A DNA stretch of 7,469 nt, taken from the NCBI GenBank assembly GCA_018224485.1, contig JAGTVE010000248.1:1-7469 (forward strand), given 5' to 3'. Made by a program: the position numbers and the translations under genes. Shown piece by piece: positions 4,487 through 7,469 of this stretch; the stretch's first letter is position 1; each line of letters opens with the position of its first letter. The DNA is from Thioalkalivibrio sp. GTDB lineage: Bacteria; Pseudomonadota; Gammaproteobacteria; Ectothiorhodospirales; Ectothiorhodospiraceae. The notes under the pieces were generated by a model. The model was not told the DNA's origin. It saw only the letters and a program-made list of their open reading frames with translations, and ran no database searches.

Positions 4487-5761
4487 TCAGCGGAAATCCG
4501 GGTCCTCGGTTCCGAGACCGTTGCGCGCGATCAGTTCCGGGATTCGGTTCTTGAAGCGGAAGAAGCCGTGCGTTGCCAGCGGCCAGGCGAGATCGTCCCA
4601 CGGCCTTCGCATCTGAAGGATCTCGATGCCGTCGCCTTCCAGTTCCCGCGCAAGGACCTGAAGGCCCTCGGCCAGTGGGCCGACCGGGGCCTCGGGCGTG
4701 AGGATGCTGCGTACGCCGGCAGCCGCGCAGTGCCTGCCTAACGTGTCGGCCTCCAACGCGGCGATGACCTGAACGCGGGCCTGCCCACCGCGGCTCAGGC
4801 GGTCGGCCGTGTCCGATGCCAGTGCCTCGACGAAGCGCGCGGCCTGCCCGCCAAATGGCCAGGGATGGTTCCGGTGTCCGGAGACCGCGATCGCGACCAA
4901 CGGCGTCTCGACGCCGGGTGGGACCAGCTCGTACCCGTCAAGGTCGTCACCATGCAGCAGGAGCAGGGCGGGCCGGTCCGACGGCGGACGGCCCTGCGGC
5001 GGGGCTGGCGGCTTCGGCGGAGGCGGCGTCTCGTCCCGCACGGGCCTTGCCTCCGCGGACAGCCCTGTTGGGCGGTGCCGGTCTCCGGTGTAGCGGGCGA
5101 TGTTATCGGCCCGCGCAAGGTAGGTCTTGCCAGGTGTCTGGATTCCTGCGACCCAGCGCCAGCCCAGCGTGTTGGAGGCGGGATCGGCATCGAGCAGGTG
5201 GCGCAGGAAGAAATCGGCCCCGAGGCTCCACGGCAGACGGAGGGTGAAGATCCAGATCGACGCAAACCACATCCGCGCGTGGTTGTGGAGGTAGCCGGTC
5301 TGGACCAGTTCGCGGGCCCAGGCGTCGAACCCGTCGATGCCGGTACGGCCCTCCTCCGCGGCGGCCACGGCCTGGCGCAGGCCAGAAGATCGTTCAATCC
5401 GCTCGCGCTCCGCGTCCCGCTCCCGAAGAAATGCTCGCCACACCTGCGGACGCATCTGCAGCCAGCCCTTCCAGTAGGTGCGCCAGAAGACCTCCTGGAT
5501 GAACTTCTCTGCCGCACGCGGCGAGTGCCGCTCGAGTACGGCCTCCAGCACCTCGCGCTCGGTGAGCACACGGTGACGGATGTACGGCGAGAGCATGGAC
5601 ACGTTGCCCCGCAGGCCCGGTCCCGGGTCCCGGTTGCGCTCGGCGGCGTAGTGACGGCCGGCCTTCGTTACAAATGCCTCGAGACGGGCCAGGGCTGCGG
5701 CACGCGTTGGCGGGAACAGTGCTGCGTGCTGGTCACTCGCAGATTCTTCAGGGTTCGTCAT
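4487..5761 (-). CDS. Photolyase/cryptochrome homologue with FAD domain first (apparent circular permutation)
   Basis: A protein of 424 residues. Residues about 17-235 match the helical FAD-binding domain of photolyases: RNRDPGPG and SMLSPYIRHRVLT (55-67), QEVFWRTYWKGW (89-100, aligning with the E. coli Phr ELIWREF region), GYLHNHARMWFASIW (156-170), and DPASNTLGWRWVAGIQT (193-209, aligning with the N378/W382 region). FAD binding is thus well supported. The usual N-terminal Rossmann-like domain is missing before it; instead a Pro-rich linker (240-263) leads to a C-terminal domain (264-411) with PALLLLHGDDLDGYEL, a central ARVQVIAALEADTL and a final HGFFRFKNRIPEL. The last motif resembles the VFTPFKNAWLKRL end of the normal antenna domain. 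Role: light-dependent DNA repair or signalling, inferred. The ATG at 5759-5761 follows GAGG at seven bases. The gene starts 26 bases after the FAD oxidoreductase stop, so both form an operon. Confidence 0.93.
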   Translation of the reverse strand: MTNPEESASDQHAALFPPTRAAALARLEAFVTKAGRHYAAERNRDPGPGLRGNVSMLSPYIRHRVLTEREVLEAVLERHSPRAAEKFIQEVFWRTYWKGWLQMRPQVWRAFLRERDAERERIERSSGLRQAVAAAEEGRTGIDGFDAWARELVQTGYLHNHARMWFASIWIFTLRLPWSLGADFFLRHLLDADPASNTLGWRWVAGIQTPGKTYLARADNIARYTGDRHRPTGLSAEARPVRDETPPPPKPPAPPQGRPPSDRPALLLLHGDDLDGYELVPPGVETPLVAIAVSGHRNHPWPFGGQAARFVEALASDTADRLSRGGQARVQVIAALEADTLGRHCAAAGVRSILTPEAPVGPLAEGLQVLARELEGDGIEILQMRRPWDDLAWPLATHGFFRFKNRIPELIARNGLGTEDPDFR

Positions 5762-5787
5762 GTCCAGGCCTCGTCGGGGTATTCCAT

Positions 5788-6726
5788 TCAGGCGAGCGTT
5801 TCGAGCATCGCGACCGCCAGCGCCTCGCCGCTGTCGAAGGCGGCCTCCACTCGGGGTCCTCCGGCCCAGTCACCGCAGGCACCGATCTTGCGCACCGGAT
5901 CCCAGAGGAAGGGGACCCCCGCCGTCTCTTCCACCCGCGCATAGAGCCACCGATGCACCGATCGGAACACCGGCCGGGCACTCCCGATGTGCGGACGCAG
6001 CGCGCCGAGCAGGGCCTCTGCGATGTACTCCGGATCCGCATCGATATGCTGGCGGGACCACTCGGGGTTTGCGTGCGCCACCAGTGTCTCGCGGGTGCCC
6101 GTCCGGTCAGGCTTGGTGCCGTTGCGCGCGATCCAGGCGACGGGACCTGCGGGCGGGGTCAGCACGTGTTCACGGACATCGGTGGCATGCTCGAAGGCCA
6201 GCATCAGCGTCAGGCAAGGGGCGTAGCGGACGCGTTCGAGTTCCGGAAAGTGAACGCCCGCCGACGCGGCGAGCGGTATCACCTGCGGCGCCGGAATCGC
6301 CAGGATCACCGCATCGAAGCACTCGCCTCCGACAAGACCGCCGGACCCGGGGTCCGTGGCTGGCCTCCAGCGCCCGGGGTTGCCCTCGAGCGCCATTGTC
6401 CGGCAGCCACTTATCACGCGAAGCCCCTCAGCAAGCGACCGTGCCGGCGCGGTCATGCCGGGCGTGCCGACCCACCTTCCGGGCATCCACTGCGTCACGG
6501 TGCCCCGTCTCTGCCACTCCGCCACCCGGGCCTGGAACCGCGCGCCTCGCGCCGTGAAATACTGCGCCCCGTGGTCGAACTGGAGACCATCAACCCGGCG
6601 CGTCGCCATCCGCCCGCCGAGACCCCGGCTCTTCTCGATAACGGTGCAGCCGATCCCGGCGTCCTCCAGCCGACGTGCGGCGGCGAGTCCCGCTATGCCG
6701 GCGCCGACGATCGCGATCTTCGTCAT
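5788..6726 (-). CDS. Renalase-like FAD-dependent oxidoreductase (COG3380 type)
   Basis: A cytosolic protein of 312 residues. The N-terminal Rossmann motif IAIVGAGIAGLAAARRLEDA (4-23) gives GxGxxG at 8-13, with E31 positioned to bind the FAD ribose, followed by GLGGRMATRR (35-44) and QFDHGAQYFTAR (49-60), the hallmark of the renalase/COG3380 group. The C-terminal FAD-contact strand is IGACGDWAGGPRVEAAFDSG (281-300) with D286. Bacterial renalase re-oxidises wrongly reduced dihydro-NAD(P) isomers with oxygen; whether this member does so is inference. There is no signal peptide. The ATG at 6724-6726 is chosen because the Rossmann fold starts at residue 4 and GGAG lies nine bases upstream, although the frame remains open to 7005. 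It is the first gene of an operon with the photolyase-like gene, 26 bases apart. Close pairing of such oxidoreductases with photolyases suggests a common role in light or oxidative damage. Confidence 0.92.
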   Translation of the reverse strand: MTKIAIVGAGIAGLAAARRLEDAGIGCTVIEKSRGLGGRMATRRVDGLQFDHGAQYFTARGARFQARVAEWQRRGTVTQWMPGRWVGTPGMTAPARSLAEGLRVISGCRTMALEGNPGRWRPATDPGSGGLVGGECFDAVILAIPAPQVIPLAASAGVHFPELERVRYAPCLTLMLAFEHATDVREHVLTPPAGPVAWIARNGTKPDRTGTRETLVAHANPEWSRQHIDADPEYIAEALLGALRPHIGSARPVFRSVHRWLYARVEETAGVPFLWDPVRKIGACGDWAGGPRVEAAFDSGEALAVAMLETLA

Positions 6727-6805
6727 GGCTCTTGTCTCCGGGCCGACACGTTGTTGGGAGGCACTCTCGGCCCTGCGTTGTGGCGTCGGCCTCAACTGGC
6801 TCGCA

Positions 6806-6834
6806 TTTCGGCTGCAATGGGCACCCGGAGTTCC
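6806..6834 (-). promoter_or_regulatory. Candidate ECF-type promoter of the oxidoreductase-photolyase operon
   Basis: On the minus strand GGAACTC (6828-6834) is followed after 16 bases by CCGAAA (6806-6811). This resembles the GGAACTT...TCAAA/TCTGA pattern of RpoE-like sigma factors. It lies about 80 bases before the oxidoreductase start. The -35 is good and the -10 moderate; chance is not excluded. Confidence 0.3.
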
Positions 6835-6846
6835 GTCGAGCTCACC

Positions 6847-6866
6847 CCCGGCGGGCGGCCGCCGGG
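6847..6866. repeat. GC palindrome in the divergent promoter region
   Basis: CCCGGCGG pairs with CCGCCGGG over a 4-base loop. It lies just upstream of the TATACT box of the SH3 gene and upstream of the putative promoter of the opposite operon. It could be an operator shared by both, but GC-rich DNA yields such palindromes by chance. Confidence 0.3.
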
Positions 6867-6894
6867 CCGGTTCGATGACGGAATCGTTTATACT
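6866..6894 (+). promoter_or_regulatory. Probable sigma-70 -10 box for the SH3 protein gene
   Basis: TATACT at 6889-6894 is a near-consensus -10 in an otherwise GC-rich region, 21 bases before the ATG. No good -35 is found at 17 bases upstream (around 6866-6871). Transcription would start near 6901, giving a leader of about 15 bases that contains only the GGAGGAG ribosome-binding site (6907-6913). Confidence 0.45.
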
Positions 6895-6915
6895 CCAGCC
6901 GTTTGCGGAGGAGTC

Positions 6916-7469
6916 ATGGACAACCAGCCCCCACCACGCCAGCGGAAGACACGGACCGGTTCCGGGGCCGCGCCGATCCCTTCGGGGACCGAGTACATCT
7001 ACCACTGGAATCGCATCATCGCTGCGCTTGTCGTGCTGCTGTTGATCGTCGGCTTGCTTGGCCTCGGCATCCGTGCGTGGCTATCGAACCCGGCGCCGGC
7101 CCCGGCCTCCGGCGATGCCGGACTCGACGCGGTCGAGGCCCCAGTGACGGACTCGGCGGCAGCGCCGCGATCGGGGAATCCGGAGGTCGGTGGGGCCGAA
7201 CCGCAACCGGAACCATCGGGGAGCGTACAGGCACCCGAAACGGCGATCCCGCCCGAGGGGCTTCCGCCGCGGGATGCGGTCGTTCCGGAGCGACTCGAGA
7301 TTCCCGAAACCGCGCAGGACGAGCCCTCGACGGTCTTTCTGCCGCCGGACACGCGCGTCAACCTGCGTGCGGATCCCTCGCTGTCCAGCCCTGTGCTGCG
7401 CATACTCGAGCCCGGCACGGAGCTGGAGCTGCTCGATATTGAAGGGGACTTTTACCACGTGCGCTCCGA
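6916..7469 (+). CDS. Membrane-anchored SH3-domain protein (3' end outside window)
   Basis: The frame is open from ATG 6916 to the end of the window, giving 184 residues. GGAGGAG at 6907-6913 supports the start. Residues 1-30 are basic and Pro-rich; a single membrane helix follows at about 33-53 (IIAALVVLLLIVGLLGLGI), so the protein is probably an N-in, C-out inner-membrane protein. Residues 56-140 are a Pro/Ala/Glu-rich, probably unstructured periplasmic stalk. From about 145 the sequence TRVNLRADPSLSSPVLRILE followed by PGTELELLD and FYHVRS matches the bacterial SH3 (SH3_3) pattern, with the typical VNLRADPS start. Such domains bind peptidoglycan or peptides in the envelope. The remainder of the SH3 domain and anything beyond it are cut off. 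It is transcribed away from the oxidoreductase-photolyase operon, with no sign of functional linkage. Confidence 0.85.
   Translation, partial: MDNQPPPRQRKTRTGSGAAPIPSGTEYIYHWNRIIAALVVLLLIVGLLGLGIRAWLSNPAPAPASGDAGLDAVEAPVTDSAAAPRSGNPEVGGAEPQPEPSGSVQAPETAIPPEGLPPRDAVVPERLEIPETAQDEPSTVFLPPDTRVNLRADPSLSSPVLRILEPGTELELLDIEGDFYHVRS

Noticed and set aside
4865..5944. 359-residue plus-strand open frame antisense to the photolyase-like gene
   Set aside because: Arg/Pro/Gly-rich shadow with no ribosome-binding site, spanning two real minus-strand genes.
6727..7005. N-terminal extension of the FAD oxidoreductase to 405 residues
   Set aside because: The Rossmann motif begins at residue 4 of the shorter form, and the extension would overlap the divergent SH3 gene and its promoter.

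Overview
This window comes from a GC-rich bacterial chromosome, most likely a gammaproteobacterium (Ectothiorhodospiraceae-, Halomonas- or Pseudomonas-like). The evidence is the strong third-position GC bias, the 'GTAGGAGCG...CGCGAA' type of palindromic intergenic repeat, and the style of the proteins. The genus cannot be fixed from the sequence alone. Almost all genes lie on the minus strand. Exceptions are the gene tail at the left edge, a small locus near 2.5-2.9 kb, and an SH3 membrane protein running off the right edge.

Layout. 1-60: last codons of a plus-strand gene. 61-424: no gene, but two tandem copies of a 146-bp element made of inverted REP-like palindromes, lying between convergent gene ends. 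425-919 (-): small beta-sandwich (discoidin-like) protein. 1131-2306 (-): c-di-GMP phosphodiesterase of the EAL family fused to a C-terminal CZB zinc-binding domain. 2307-2528: divergent regulatory region with two clear inverted repeats. 2529-2723 (+): truncated start of a DUF429-like gene; its stop overlaps the GTG start of a 54-residue ORF (2720-2884). 2901-2938: a very good intrinsic terminator for the next minus-strand gene. 2968-4155 (-): exported protein with two fasciclin (FAS1) domains and a Tyr/Met/His/Pro/Gly-rich linker. 4156-4486: leader and intergenic DNA. 4487-5761 (-) and 5788-6726 (-): a two-gene operon of a renalase-like FAD oxidoreductase followed by a photolyase/cryptochrome homologue. 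6727-6915: divergent promoter region. 6916-7469 (+): membrane-anchored SH3-domain protein, incomplete.

How the genes may work together. The FAD oxidoreductase and photolyase homologue are almost certainly co-transcribed. With the neighbouring FAS1 protein they form a set that resembles light- or oxidative-stress regulons known from other proteobacteria; shared regulation here is inference. The EAL-CZB protein would couple zinc or oxidant sensing to c-di-GMP breakdown.

The two most notable observations are: (a) the photolyase homologue appears circularly permuted, with the FAD-binding helical domain first and a diverged Rossmann-like 'photolyase N-terminal' domain last; and (b) the EAL-CZB fusion keeps both an apparently complete EAL active site and a complete His/Cys/His/His zinc site.
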